Of a DNA stretch of 64,000 nt, positions 24,731-33,267 are shown in pieces; position 1 is the stretch's first letter; each line of letters begins with the position of its first letter. Where the stretch lies: NCBI RefSeq assembly GCF_900078385.1, contig NZ_FLQR01000011.1, positions 1-64,000 of the forward strand. The letters are read 5' to 3'. This DNA comes from an uncultured Microbacterium sp. (GTDB lineage: Bacteria; Actinomycetota; Actinomycetes; Actinomycetales; Microbacteriaceae). The notes beneath the pieces are model-generated. The model was given only the letters and a program-made list of their open reading frames with translations. It had not been told where the DNA came from and searched no databases. The position numbers were made by a program, and so were the translations under genes.

Positions 24731-25900
24731 ATGACCTACCCGTCTCCGCTGGCGCAGCCTCCGCACGGCACTCCCGCGCTCATCCCGCCGGCGCCCGCCG
24801 CGGCGCCCGCACTGCCGGTCCCGGCGCGGAGAGGGCGGTCAGCGCCGATCTGGGGGTTCGGGATCCTGATCGTCCTGCTCGTCGCCCTCGCGGCGTACCT
24901 CCTGACCTTCCTGGGCGTGGTGGCGTCGGGGGTGGGCATGCTGCTCGCCCTGCTGCCGCTCGCGGGAGTCCTCCTCGCCATCCGCCTCGTCGACCGATGG
25001 GAGCCCGAGCCGCGCTCGCTCGTGGTCTTCGCCATCGCGTGGGGCGCGGTCGCCGCCGTGGCGATCGCCCTGCTGGTGGACATCGTGCTCACCCTCGTGC
25101 TCGGCGACGACGCCTCGCCGGCGCGGGAGGCGTTCTCTACCGTCGTGCAGGCACCGCTCGTCGAGGAGTTCGCCAAGGGCCTCGGCGTGCTGCTCATCTT
25201 CGCGGTCGGCCGGCGCGCATTCGACGGCCCGGTCGACGGTGTCGTCTACGGCGCCCTCGTGGGCGCCGGGTTCGCCTTCACGGAGAACATCCTCTACTTC
25301 GCCACGAGCCTCATCGAAGGCGGCGTCGCCGAGACGACCGCGACGTTCTTCCTCCGCGGCATCCTCTCCCCGTTCGCGCACGTCATGTTCACGGCGGTCA
25401 CCGGCTACATCCTCGGCCGCGCGGCGCGGGCCGGCCGCACGGCGGGGACATCGGTCGGGCTCTGGACGCTCGGCGTGCTCGGCGCCGCGGCGCTGCACGC
25501 GCTGTGGAACGGCTCGGCACTGTTCGCGGACTTCTTCGCCCTGTACGCGACCCTGCAGGTGCCGCTGTTCCTCGGCTTCATCGTGGGGGTTGTGCTGCTG
25601 CGCCGGGAAGAGGCACGACTGACGCGCACCCGGCTCGGCGAGTACGCCGCGGCGGGCTGGTTCAGCCCCGCCGAAGTCGACATGCTCGCGACTGCGCAGG
25701 GGCGCCGGCGCGCGGTCGCGTGGGCGCGGACGCTTCCCGGCGACCGCTCGGCCACGATGCGCGGTTTCATCGCCGAGGCGACGGCGCTCGCCGCCGCGCG
25801 TCAGCGCGCGCTGTCCGGTCGCGACCCGGGTGCCGCCGAGGACGAGCGGCTCTTCCTCGCCCGCACGACCGCCACGCGCGACCGGCTGCTGCGTCGTTGA
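24731..25900 (+). CDS. PrsW-family intramembrane metalloprotease
   Basis: A 389-residue protein with a Pro/Ala-rich N-terminus and about nine membrane segments (about 38-330). The three family motifs are present: LVEEFAKGLG (EExxK-type, about 144), FAFTENILYF (FxxxEN), and HALWN (about 256). PrsW cleaves anti-sigma factors in Bacillus; the target here is unknown. The longer open frame upstream is antisense shadow. The start at 24731 is fixed by the adjacent TAGGCT box. Confidence 0.88.
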   Translation: MTYPSPLAQPPHGTPALIPPAPAAAPALPVPARRGRSAPIWGFGILIVLLVALAAYLLTFLGVVASGVGMLLALLPLAGVLLAIRLVDRWEPEPRSLVVFAIAWGAVAAVAIALLVDIVLTLVLGDDASPAREAFSTVVQAPLVEEFAKGLGVLLIFAVGRRAFDGPVDGVVYGALVGAGFAFTENILYFATSLIEGGVAETTATFFLRGILSPFAHVMFTAVTGYILGRAARAGRTAGTSVGLWTLGVLGAAALHALWNGSALFADFFALYATLQVPLFLGFIVGVVLLRREEARLTRTRLGEYAAAGWFSPAEVDMLATAQGRRRAVAWARTLPGDRSATMRGFIAEATALAAARQRALSGRDPGAAEDERLFLARTTATRDRLLRR

Positions 25901-25930
25901 GCGCGACCCGCCGCTCGCCGACCGGGAATG

Positions 25931-25981
25931 ACTCAGCGCCCGGTGCAGTGGCGATGCCTACGTGTCTACCGGGCGCTGAGT
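25931..25981 (+). terminator. Long-loop perfect inverted repeat after prsW
   Basis: ACTCAGCGCCCGGT (25931-25944) and its exact complement ACCGGGCGCTGAGT (25968-25981), loop 23 nt. It is either a terminator for the prsW gene or a small palindromic element. There is no T-run. Confidence 0.5.
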
Positions 25982-26068
25982 TGGCCTGGGGCCATTCTCT
26001 CCGGGCCGTCCGGGGGTGTCAAGGGTGCTCGCGTTGACCCGGTCGCCGCGCTCGGGTTGGATGGGAGC

Positions 26069-26437
26069 ATGACTGATGACCGCACCAAGCCCGAGTTCGA
26101 CGCCCCCGTGGGCCCCGCCCCCGCAGACCTCGTCGTCCGCGACCTGATCGTCGGCGACGGCGCAGAGGCGAAGCCCGGCGACACCGTGACCGTCCACTAC
26201 GCCGGTGTCGAGTACGACTCCGGAGAGGAGTTCGACTCGTCCTGGGGCCGTGGCGAGAGCATCCAGTTCCCGCTGCGCGGTCTCATCCAGGGCTGGCAGG
26301 ACGGCATCCCCGGCATGAAGGTCGGCGGGCGTCGCGAACTCGTGATCCCCCCGCACCTGGCGTACGGCCCGGCCGGCGGCCACTTCCTCGGCGGCAAGAC
26401 CCTGATCTTCATCATCGATCTGATCGCCGTCGGCTGA
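26069..26437 (+). CDS. FKBP-type peptidyl-prolyl isomerase
   Basis: A 122-residue single-domain FKBP, cytosolic (no signal peptide). Seen are VTVHYAGVEYDSGEEFDSSW, the Phe/Trp-lined pocket with GLIQGWQDGIPGMKVGGRREL, and IPPHLAYGPAG. These cover the FK506-binding pocket residues of the family. The ATG at 26069 leaves a short ~20-residue acidic lead-in. It is monocistronic, bounded by hairpins on both sides. Confidence 0.92.
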   Translation: MTDDRTKPEFDAPVGPAPADLVVRDLIVGDGAEAKPGDTVTVHYAGVEYDSGEEFDSSWGRGESIQFPLRGLIQGWQDGIPGMKVGGRRELVIPPHLAYGPAGGHFLGGKTLIFIIDLIAVG

Positions 26438-26444
26438 GACGGAT

Positions 26445-26478
26445 CGAAAGGGCGGATGCTGCGGCATCCGCCCTTTCG
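26445..26478 (+). terminator. Terminator hairpin after the FKBP gene
   Basis: A perfect 15-bp stem CGAAAGGGCGGATGC and complement with a 4-nt loop. Confidence 0.75.
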
Positions 26479-26499
26479 CATGCCCGCGCATCCTTTTTA

Positions 26500-26513
26500 T
26501 ATTCTTGGGAATA
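26500..26513 (+). promoter_or_regulatory. Palindrome TATTC-TTGG-GAATA upstream of yceI-like gene
   Basis: A 5+4+5 palindrome in an unusually AT-rich 25-nt patch, 75 nt before the YceI start. The core ATTC-N4-GAATAGA recurs at 38353 before the CE1758/CE1759 pair. A shared repressor (for example MarR-type) is inference. Confidence 0.4.
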
Positions 26514-26587
26514 GATAAGCGCGCCCGGCGTTGCACCCTGTCAGACCAGCCCCACCGGCCCCCGCCTCACAGAACAAGGGACAGCAC

Positions 26588-27151
26588 ATGACCACGACCA
26601 CCTCCACCATCGAGATCCCCGGCTACAAGGCCGGCACCTGGGTGCTCGACCCCTCGCACAGCGAGGTGTCCTTCAGCGTCCGCCACATGATGATCTCGAA
26701 GGTCCGCGGCGCATTCGGCCTGAAGAGCGCGACGATCGTCGCCCCGGAGAACCCGCTGGATGCCCGCGTGGAGGCCACCGTCGACGTCACCTCGATCGAC
26801 ACGAAGGACGAGGGCCGCGACGCACACCTGCGTTCGGCCGAGTTCTTCGACGTGGAGCAGTTCCCGACGCTGGAGTTCACCTCCACCGGCGTCCGCTACG
26901 AGGGCGGCGACTTCCTCGTCGACGGCGACCTCAGCATCCGCGGCGTCACGAAGCCCGCCACGTTCGAGCTCGAGTTCGGCGGCTTCGGCACCGACCCGTG
27001 GGGCAACTACAAGGCCGGCGCGACGGCGAAGACCGTCATCAACCGCGAGGACTTCGGCCTGACGTGGAACGCGGCGCTCGAGACCGGCGGCGTGCTCGTC
27101 GGCAAGGACGTCACGATCACGCTCGACCTGCAGGGCTCGCTCCAGGCCTGA
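26588..27151 (+). CDS. YceI-family lipocalin-like protein
   Basis: A 187-residue YceI domain without a signal peptide, so likely cytosolic. It shows WVLDPSHSEVSFSVRHMMISKVRG, DARVEATVDVTSIDTKDEGRD and FDVEQFPTLEFTST, the hallmark blocks of this beta-barrel that binds polyisoprenoid-like ligands. GACAGC precedes the ATG only weakly. The AT-rich palindrome upstream suggests regulation. A terminator follows. Confidence 0.9.
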   Translation: MTTTTSTIEIPGYKAGTWVLDPSHSEVSFSVRHMMISKVRGAFGLKSATIVAPENPLDARVEATVDVTSIDTKDEGRDAHLRSAEFFDVEQFPTLEFTSTGVRYEGGDFLVDGDLSIRGVTKPATFELEFGGFGTDPWGNYKAGATAKTVINREDFGLTWNAALETGGVLVGKDVTITLDLQGSLQA

Positions 27152-27164
27152 CCTGATCGCTGTG

Positions 27165-27199
27165 CGAAGCGCGGGTGCCCCTCCGGCATCCGCGCTTCG
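27165..27199 (+). terminator. Bidirectional terminator after yceI-like gene
   Basis: A 15-bp stem (27165-27179/27185-27199) with one G.T pair and a 5-nt loop. It lies between convergent genes ending at 27151 and 27200. Confidence 0.7.
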
Positions 27200-28126
27200 T
27201 CATGTCCGGCGGAATCCGCCGCCGAAGAGCACGCGGCCGATCGCACGGCCGGAGCGGTGCACCGCCGACGCGAGCCGATCATCCGCCGCGCGATGCACAA
27301 GGGTCCTCAAGCCGCGACCGGACCGCGTGAGGCGGACGATCTGCACGGCAGTGAGCGCGACCACCACCGCCGGGCCGCCCACGGAGAGCGACCAGGAGAC
27401 CCACAGCGGGAACGCCGACGACGCGCCGGAGAGCAGGCGGGCGAGTCCGCTCGCCAGCGTCCACACACTCAGGGCGAGGACGAGGATCGGTCCGAGCATG
27501 GGGTGGACGTCGTTGATCCGGAACATCGAGCCGGTCACCATCCACAGCAGTGCGGCGAGAAGGGTGAACAGTGCGATGACGAGCACCACACCCGCGACGA
27601 CGCTCAGCACGGTGACGAGCACGAGGGCGGCGGTACCCCAGCCGGACGATGCCGACCACGCCTGCAGGCCCGCCCAGGCCGCGTCGAGCGCGGTGGGCAG
27701 CGGCGGCTCCGCGCCGCCGAACGCCCAGCCCAGCGCGACGAACAGAGCGAGGACCGAGACCAGGACGGACAGGGGGATCGTCGTCAGCGCGAGCGCCTCC
27801 CCGCGGGTTCCCCTTCGCGCGAGCGCCACGAACACGACGAGGGTCAGGAGCACCGCGAAGAAGAGCAGGATGAGCGTCTCGAGCCGTCCGCTGAGGCTTT
27901 GGCCGACCGCCTCGTTCGCGTCGATCCGTCCCCACTGCCAGTTCAGGTGTGCCACGACCACGAGCAGCAGCCCGACGATGTCCCGCACGCGGAAGATGCG
28001 CGCGAGCGCGGGGTCGGGGTCCTCGCGTCGAGAATCCCAGACGCGGGCGAGTGCGCCCCAGATCGCGCCGGCGATGAGCAGCACGGCCCCCACGACGAGC
28101 ATGACCACCGACAGTAGGAATCGCAT
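27200..28126 (-). CDS. Multi-pass membrane protein, unknown function
   Basis: A 308-residue protein with about seven hydrophobic segments (about 4-26, 48-62, 80-103, 111-135, 167-195, 208-232 and 240-262) and a basic C-terminal tail of ~45 residues. GGGAGG precedes the ATG on the minus strand. I recognise no family. It lies alone between yceI (convergent) and an EamA transporter (same strand). Confidence 0.75.
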   Translation of the reverse strand: MRFLLSVVMLVVGAVLLIAGAIWGALARVWDSRREDPDPALARIFRVRDIVGLLLVVVAHLNWQWGRIDANEAVGQSLSGRLETLILLFFAVLLTLVVFVALARRGTRGEALALTTIPLSVLVSVLALFVALGWAFGGAEPPLPTALDAAWAGLQAWSASSGWGTAALVLVTVLSVVAGVVLVIALFTLLAALLWMVTGSMFRINDVHPMLGPILVLALSVWTLASGLARLLSGASSAFPLWVSWSLSVGGPAVVVALTAVQIVRLTRSGRGLRTLVHRAADDRLASAVHRSGRAIGRVLFGGGFRRT

Positions 28127-28200
28127 GGATGCCTCCCCAGTCAGCTTCCTGGCGCAAAGCTACGGGAACGGCGGGCGGACGGGAAGGCTGTAGGCCCGCG

Positions 28201-29145
28201 TCAGCTGCGTGCGGGGGCGCGCAGGCGCAGCCGGTCCTGCGCGAGCAGGATGCCGAGGAAGACCACGACGGCCCCCACCGGCTCGTTCCAGGACAGGTGC
28301 TCGCCGAGGATCACGACGCCCAGCACGACGCCGACGACCGGGGTGATGTAGGTGACGGTCGACGCGCGCGTCGGCCCCCACGCGCGCAGCACGTTCTGGT
28401 TCCAGATGTACGCGACGCCCGTGCCGAGGCAGCCGAGCAGCACCAGGCTCAGCACGATCCACACGTCGAGGGACACCGGCGTCAGGGCGATGAGCGGAGT
28501 GAGCAGGAGCATGATGACGGCCGCGATCCCGATGTTGAGGAACGAGAAGACGAGCGCCGACATCCCGGTGTCGGACGTGAAGCGCCGCATGTAGGCGAGG
28601 CTGAAGCCGTAGCACGCGGTCGCCCCGAGGATCGCGAGCTGCGCGATGAGGGACTGCGCGAGGTCGAGCCCCTGCCACGGCGCGATGATCACCATGACGC
28701 CCGCGATGCCGACGAGGATCCCGGCGATCTGAACGGGCTTGAGCTTCTCGACGCGGAACACCGCCCACGCCATGATCGCCGTCATGATCGGCGTCGTGGC
28801 GTTGTAGATGCTGGCCAGGCCCGAGGTCACGTGCTGCTGCGCCCAGGAGAAGAGCAGGAACGGGATGACGCAGAACGACACCGCGAGCACGACCATGTGC
28901 CCCCAGACCCGCAGGCGCCGGGGGAGTCGTTCGCGCCGGGCCAGGACGAACAGACCCAGCGTCAGTCCGCCGAGGACGAGCCGGGTCCACGCCACCTGCG
29001 CGGGGGACACCCCGCCCAGGGCCACCTTCATGAACAGGAAGCTGGAGCCCCAGATGATGCCCGTGAGGATGAACTGCCACACGATCGTCGACGACCGCAG
29101 CCCGGTGCGGGCGGGCGGGACGACGGTCGGGGATGCGGTGGTCAC
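28201..29145 (-). CDS. EamA/DMT-family transporter
   Basis: A 314-residue drug/metabolite transporter with ten predicted helices in two EamA repeats. The first opens GIIWGSSFLFMKVAL, and the second begins around LGATACYGFSLAYMRRF. Members export metabolites or amino acids; the substrate is unknown. It starts with GTG 29145, six bases after TAGAGT (29157-29152), so it is probably leaderless. Confidence 0.85.
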   Translation of the reverse strand: MTTASPTVVPPARTGLRSSTIVWQFILTGIIWGSSFLFMKVALGGVSPAQVAWTRLVLGGLTLGLFVLARRERLPRRLRVWGHMVVLAVSFCVIPFLLFSWAQQHVTSGLASIYNATTPIMTAIMAWAVFRVEKLKPVQIAGILVGIAGVMVIIAPWQGLDLAQSLIAQLAILGATACYGFSLAYMRRFTSDTGMSALVFSFLNIGIAAVIMLLLTPLIALTPVSLDVWIVLSLVLLGCLGTGVAYIWNQNVLRAWGPTRASTVTYITPVVGVVLGVVILGEHLSWNEPVGAVVVFLGILLAQDRLRLRAPARS

Positions 29146-29151
29146 GGGCCG

Positions 29152-29157
29152 ACTCTA
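29152..29157 (-). promoter_or_regulatory. -10 box of the EamA transporter gene (leaderless)
   Basis: TAGAGT on the minus strand, six bases before the GTG at 29145. Confidence 0.45.
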
Positions 29158-29244
29158 GACCCGGGCTCCGACGCGGAGGACCGCGCGAGGATGCGACGGC
29201 CGGAATCCGCCGACGTGCGACCGGATCCCTTCGTCAGCGGCCGC

Positions 29245-30552
29245 TCACGACGTCGGGTGCTCGGCGTCGTACGTGCGGAACCGCGGGTTCAGACGCACGA
29301 GGAACAGCACGAGCCCGATGATGACGAAGCCGCCGAGGAGCGGCGGGAACCACAGCGTGGTGGCCGTCGCGAGGACGCCTGCGTAGAGCGAGCCCAGCCG
29401 CGGGCCGCCGGCGACGACCACGATGAACACGCCCTGCAGTCGGCCCCGGATGGCATCCGGGACAGCGGACTGCACCATCGTGTTGCGGAAGATCGAGCTG
29501 ATGTTGTCGGCCGCTCCGGACGCCGCGAGCGTGAGGGCGGCGACGACGATGAGCGCGACGTTGGCGCTGTGCTCGTCCACGACCGCAGGCGCGAAGACAC
29601 GGAGGGCGCCGAGCACCAGCACGAGGGCGAATGCCGCGATCGACGCGCCGTACGCGATGATCGCGCGCTCGATCCCGCGCCCGTGCCACCGGTACCGGGA
29701 GACCGGGCCGGACAGGAGGCTTGAGAAGAACGCGCCGACCGCGATGGCCGCCGTGAGGATGCCGGTGGTGATGGGTCCGCCGCCGAGCAGCAGCGCGCCG
29801 ATCGCAGGGAACAGGGCGAGGGGCTGCCCGAACGTCATGGCGACGATGTCGAGGAGGAACTGCAGGCGGATGTTGCGGGCGCCCCGGAGGAAGCCCCAGC
29901 CGTCGGCGAGCGAGCGCAGTCCGGGTCGCACGATCGCGCCCTCGGGGCGGATGGCGGGGAGCGTCCACAGGCCGAGGAAGAGCGCCGACATGAGCACGAG
30001 GTCGATCGTGTAGGTCCATCCGTAGCCCGTGAACGCCACCAGCACGCCGGCCGCCGCGGGACCGATGGAGACCATGATGCCCATCGTGATCCCGCCGAGC
30101 GCGGAGGCCGCCGGCAACAGCGACGCGGGGATCAGCCGCGGCACGATCGCGGAGCGCGCGGCCATGACGACCGAGTTCGCGGACGAGTTGACGACGGCGA
30201 TGACGTACAGCCACGCGATCGTCTCGGCGCCCGTCCAGGTCAGCATCATGAGCACCGCGGTGGAGGCGAACGTGACGGTCGCGGCGATGAGCGCCACGCG
30301 GCGCCGGTCGAAGGCGTCCGCGAGCATCCCGCCGTAGAGCCCTGCGACGATCATCGGCACGAGTCCGGCGACCGCGATCATCGACACCGCGAAGGTGGAT
30401 GCCGTCAGCTCGTACATGTGCAGCATGATCGCGACGATCGTCAGCTGACCGCCGAGGCCGGCCAGCGTCGACCCGATCCACATCCGCGCGTACGCGGGGC
30501 TGGTCGTCAGCGGCCGCAGATCGATGAAGTGGTCGCGGCGCAGGCGCGGCAT
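29245..30552 (-). CDS. Major facilitator superfamily transporter
   Basis: A 435-residue protein with 12 predicted helices. The loop between helices 2 and 3 reads GLYGGMLADAFDRRRVAL, an MFS motif-A variant. The overall pattern resembles enterobactin exporter-like/multidrug MFS proteins common in actinobacteria; the substrate is unknown. I chose the ATG at 30552; a GTG directly upstream (30555) is the alternative. Confidence 0.85.
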   Translation of the reverse strand: MPRLRRDHFIDLRPLTTSPAYARMWIGSTLAGLGGQLTIVAIMLHMYELTASTFAVSMIAVAGLVPMIVAGLYGGMLADAFDRRRVALIAATVTFASTAVLMMLTWTGAETIAWLYVIAVVNSSANSVVMAARSAIVPRLIPASLLPAASALGGITMGIMVSIGPAAAGVLVAFTGYGWTYTIDLVLMSALFLGLWTLPAIRPEGAIVRPGLRSLADGWGFLRGARNIRLQFLLDIVAMTFGQPLALFPAIGALLLGGGPITTGILTAAIAVGAFFSSLLSGPVSRYRWHGRGIERAIIAYGASIAAFALVLVLGALRVFAPAVVDEHSANVALIVVAALTLAASGAADNISSIFRNTMVQSAVPDAIRGRLQGVFIVVVAGGPRLGSLYAGVLATATTLWFPPLLGGFVIIGLVLFLVRLNPRFRTYDAEHPTS

Positions 30553-30668
30553 CACTCGGCAGCCCCGCGCGGTGGACGGAGGCGACGCAGGGGGTGGGGC
30601 ACCGTACGAGCCTAGAGGCCGCTCGATGGGTCCGGTCCGGGGCCGAGCAGCCGCCGGGTTCGACCTGG

Positions 30669-30674
30669 TAGACT
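30669..30674 (+). promoter_or_regulatory. -10 box of rpsO
   Basis: TAGACT in a GGTAGACT context. It leaves a leader of about 85 nt before rpsO, long enough for the S15 autoregulatory fold known in other bacteria; I could not verify a specific structure. Confidence 0.4.
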
Positions 30675-30765
30675 CTCCAGGTTGCCGTTTGATCGGCCGC
30701 GGATAAAGAGAGCTCGCACATCAGGTGCCGAGCGCCGCGCAATGACCAGAAAGGGGATCCCATCT

Positions 30766-31035
30766 ATGCCACTCGAGTCTGACGCCAAGAAGGCGATCAT
30801 CGAAGAGTACGCGACGCACCCCGGTGACACCGGATCCCCCGAGGTGCAGGTCGCGATGCTGACGCAGCGCATCAAGGACCTCACAGAGCACCTGAAGGAG
30901 CACAAGCACGACCACCACTCGCGTCGTGGTCTGTTCCTGATGGTCGGTCAGCGCCGTCGTCTGCTCGGCTACCTCCAGGACATCGACATCGCGCGCTACC
31001 GCTCGCTGATCGAGCGCCTGGGGCTCCGCCGATAA
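30766..31035 (+). CDS. rpsO: 30S ribosomal protein S15
   Basis: An 89-residue primary 16S rRNA-binding protein. It shows [31 protein letters not shown] and [11 protein letters not shown], the invariant S15 blocks. It usually sits between ribF and pnp; here both neighbours are about 10-23 kb away. GGGGAT precedes the ATG. Confidence 0.98.
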   Translation: MPLESDAKKAIIEEYATHPGDTGSPEVQVAMLTQRIKDLTEHLKEHKHDHHSRRGLFLMVGQRRRLLGYLQDIDIARYRSLIERLGLRR

Positions 31036-31067
31036 GGCACCGCTCACCAGCGTTCAATCGTCTTCTG

Positions 31068-31099
31068 CGAAGGCCGTCCCAGGTGTGGGGCGGCCTTCG
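31068..31099 (+). terminator. Terminator after rpsO
   Basis: A 13-nt stem CGAAGGCCGTCCC with its complement (one G.T pair) and a 6-nt loop. Confidence 0.75.
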
Positions 31100-31124
31100 T
31101 CGTCTCCGCGCGACGCGGCGGCGT

Positions 31125-32141
31125 TCAGCCGGCCGTGCGCGCCGCCACGAGGTCGGCGTGCCAGATCCCCGCGACGTCGGGATGGGCGCGGAGCCGCGAC
31201 TTGAGCGCGTTCTCGCCGTAGAGGGAGTGGATGGGGTTCGCGGGATCCTGCGTGACGCCGCGGGCGTGGGACGCGAGCTCGGCGGGCAGCTCGATGATGG
31301 GCAGCTGCGCGTCGAGGGCGGGGTTGAAGAAGAACGGCACCGAGATCCGGTCATCCGGGAAGGTCGGCGAGATGACACGGTGGTCCGTCGCCGTGAGGTA
31401 GCCCTGTGTCGCGTACTCGAGGAGCTCGCCGATGTTGACGACGAACGCGCCGGGCACGGGCGGGGCGTCCACCCACTCGCCGCCCCGTCGCACCTGGAGT
31501 CCGCCCTTCCCGGGCTCCACCCAGAGGAGGGTCAGGACGCCGGAGTCCTTGTGCGCGCCGACGCCCTGCTGAGGCGTCGGGTCCTCCTTGCCCGGGTAGC
31601 GGACGATCTTGATGAGCGTCGAGGGCTCTCCGAAGTGCTCGTCGAAGTACGATTCCGGCGCGCCGAGCGCGATCGCCCAGGCGCGCAGCAGACGGCGCGC
31701 GACCCCGGACAGGTGGTCATGCCATTCCGCGGCGACGGTGCGCAGCTCCGGCTGGGCGTCCGGCCAGAGGTTCGGTCCGATGAGGCGGGCGTAGTCCGGG
31801 GCGTCCGGGTCGGCCACGGCCTCGCGTTCGGGTCCGATGTCGATCTGCTCGCGCCAGTCGACCTTCCCCTGCGTGCGCTCGCCGCCCACCCGCGTGTAGC
31901 CGCGGAAGTGAGGGCTCCTGACGTTCTCGATCGCGAGCTTGTCGGCCGCCGGCAGCGCGAAGAAGTCACGCGCCGCACGGTGCAGCCGCGCCTCGAGTTC
32001 AGCGGGCACGCCCGTGCCCGTGAGGTAGAAGAACCCGACCTCGTGCGTCGCACGCCGCAGGTCGTCGCGGAACCGCGCGGCGGCCTCCGGGCCGTCGTCG
32101 AGGCGGGACAGGTCGAGGACGGGCAGGTTCAGCTCGGACAT
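31125..32141 (-). CDS. Isopenicillin N synthase-like 2OG-Fe(II) oxygenase
   Basis: A 338-residue double-stranded beta-helix dioxygenase. The N-terminal DIOX_N part begins LPVLDLSRLDDGPEA. The metal triad is seen as His-x-Asp in AHKDSGVLTLL and the distal His in ATDHRVIS, with the oxoglutarate Arg in the RISVPFF segment (Arg-x-Ser). Members act on varied small molecules; no substrate is implied. TAGCCT lies six bases before the ATG (32153-32148), so it is probably leaderless. Confidence 0.87.
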   Translation of the reverse strand: MSELNLPVLDLSRLDDGPEAAARFRDDLRRATHEVGFFYLTGTGVPAELEARLHRAARDFFALPAADKLAIENVRSPHFRGYTRVGGERTQGKVDWREQIDIGPEREAVADPDAPDYARLIGPNLWPDAQPELRTVAAEWHDHLSGVARRLLRAWAIALGAPESYFDEHFGEPSTLIKIVRYPGKEDPTPQQGVGAHKDSGVLTLLWVEPGKGGLQVRRGGEWVDAPPVPGAFVVNIGELLEYATQGYLTATDHRVISPTFPDDRISVPFFFNPALDAQLPIIELPAELASHARGVTQDPANPIHSLYGENALKSRLRAHPDVAGIWHADLVAARTAG

Positions 32142-32147
32142 GGATCG

Positions 32148-32153
32148 AGGCTA
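32148..32153 (-). promoter_or_regulatory. -10 box of the oxygenase gene (leaderless)
   Basis: TAGCCT on the minus strand, six bases before the ATG at 32141. Confidence 0.5.
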
Positions 32154-32241
32154 GTCAGCCGTGCCGGCGGCGAGGGCTTTGTTGCCGTGCGTTACCGCGT
32201 GCGCTCCCGCTCGTCGGAGGGAGCCGTTTTCGCGAGGGAAG

Positions 32242-32260
32242 GTTGGTGAGGGTAACCTAA
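32242..32260 (+). promoter_or_regulatory. DtxR/IdeR-like iron box over the efeU promoter
   Basis: GTTGGTGAGGGTAACCTAA matches the DtxR/IdeR consensus TTAGGTTAGGCTAACCTAA at 15 of 19 positions. It overlaps TAACCT (32253-32258), a -10-like box seven bases before the GTG of efeU. Iron-loaded repressor would block the polymerase directly. Confidence 0.75.
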
Positions 32261-32265
32261 GTCAC

Positions 32266-33267
32266 GTGCTCGCCACCCTCCTCGCCACCTTCCTCATCGG
32301 CCTCCGTGAAGGCCTCGAGGCCGCCCTGGTGGTCGGCATCCTCGTGGCCTACCTCACCCGTCTCGGACGCCGCGACGTCCTGCCCCGGCTGTGGGCCGGT
32401 GTCGGGCTCGCGGTGGTGCTCGCGCTCGGCATCGGCGCGATCCTCACGTTCGGCTCCTACTCGCTCACCTTCGAGGCGCAGGAGCTCATCGGCGGGGGAC
32501 TCTCGCTCCTGACGGTCGCGATGGTCACCTGGATGATCTTCTGGATGCAGCGCACGGCGCGCACGCTCAAGAAGTCGCTGGAGGGCGGCATCGACCGGGC
32601 CCTCGCGACCGGCGGGATGTGGGCCGTCGTCGTGATCGGCTTCGTCTCCGTCGCGCGGGAGGGCATCGAGACGACCCTCCTGCTGTGGTCGATGGTGCAG
32701 TCCTTCGACGATGCCCCGTCCGCGCTGCTCGGCGCCCTTCTGGGACTTGCCGCCGCCGTCCTCCTGGGCTGGCTCCTGGCCCGCGGGATGGTGCGGCTGA
32801 ACCTGCGCGTCTTCTTCACGTGGACCGGGGCGTTCCTCGTCGTCGTCGCCGCCGGAGTGCTCGCGTACGCGCTGCACGATCTGCAGGAGGCCGGCGCCCT
32901 GCCCGGCCCCTTCACCGCCGCCGCCCCCATCGACCCCGTCACCGGGACCGTGGCCGTCGGGTGGGCCGCCTTCCCGTTCGGCTGGGCCTTCGACGCATCC
33001 GCCGCGATCCCGCCGCGCAGCCCGCTCGCCGCCATCCTGCAGGCGACCGTCGGCTTCATGCCGCAGATGACCTGGCTGCAGGTCATCGCCTGGGCGGTCT
33101 ACATCGTCGTGGTCGGCTTCTTCTTCATCCGGGGCGTCACGCGATCCGGCCCCGCCCGCCCGGCGTCCGCCGCATCGGCGGTCGCCGAGCCCGCCGCGTC
33201 CACCTCGCCGAAGGCGGCATCCGCCCGGCCCGCGATCCCCACCTCTGCACAGCAAGGAGCAGTATGA
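32266..33267 (+). CDS. efeU: Ferrous iron permease EfeU (FTR1 family)
   Basis: A 333-residue inner-membrane iron permease with seven predicted helices. Both RExxE iron-binding motifs are present: REGLE in helix 1 (about 13-17) and REGIE in helix 4 (about 130). The C-terminal ~40 residues are Ala/Pro/Ser-rich. The GTG at 32266 is chosen because it follows the -10/iron box; the longer frame has no start support. ATGA overlap with efeO. Confidence 0.93.
   Translation: MLATLLATFLIGLREGLEAALVVGILVAYLTRLGRRDVLPRLWAGVGLAVVLALGIGAILTFGSYSLTFEAQELIGGGLSLLTVAMVTWMIFWMQRTARTLKKSLEGGIDRALATGGMWAVVVIGFVSVAREGIETTLLLWSMVQSFDDAPSALLGALLGLAAAVLLGWLLARGMVRLNLRVFFTWTGAFLVVVAAGVLAYALHDLQEAGALPGPFTAAAPIDPVTGTVAVGWAAFPFGWAFDASAAIPPRSPLAAILQATVGFMPQMTWLQVIAWAVYIVVVGFFFIRGVTRSGPARPASAASAVAEPAASTSPKAASARPAIPTSAQQGAV

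Noticed and set aside
30640..30680. T-arm-like GGGTTCGACC before rpsO
   Set aside because: No acceptor, D or anticodon arms fit around it. I found no tRNA anywhere in the window.
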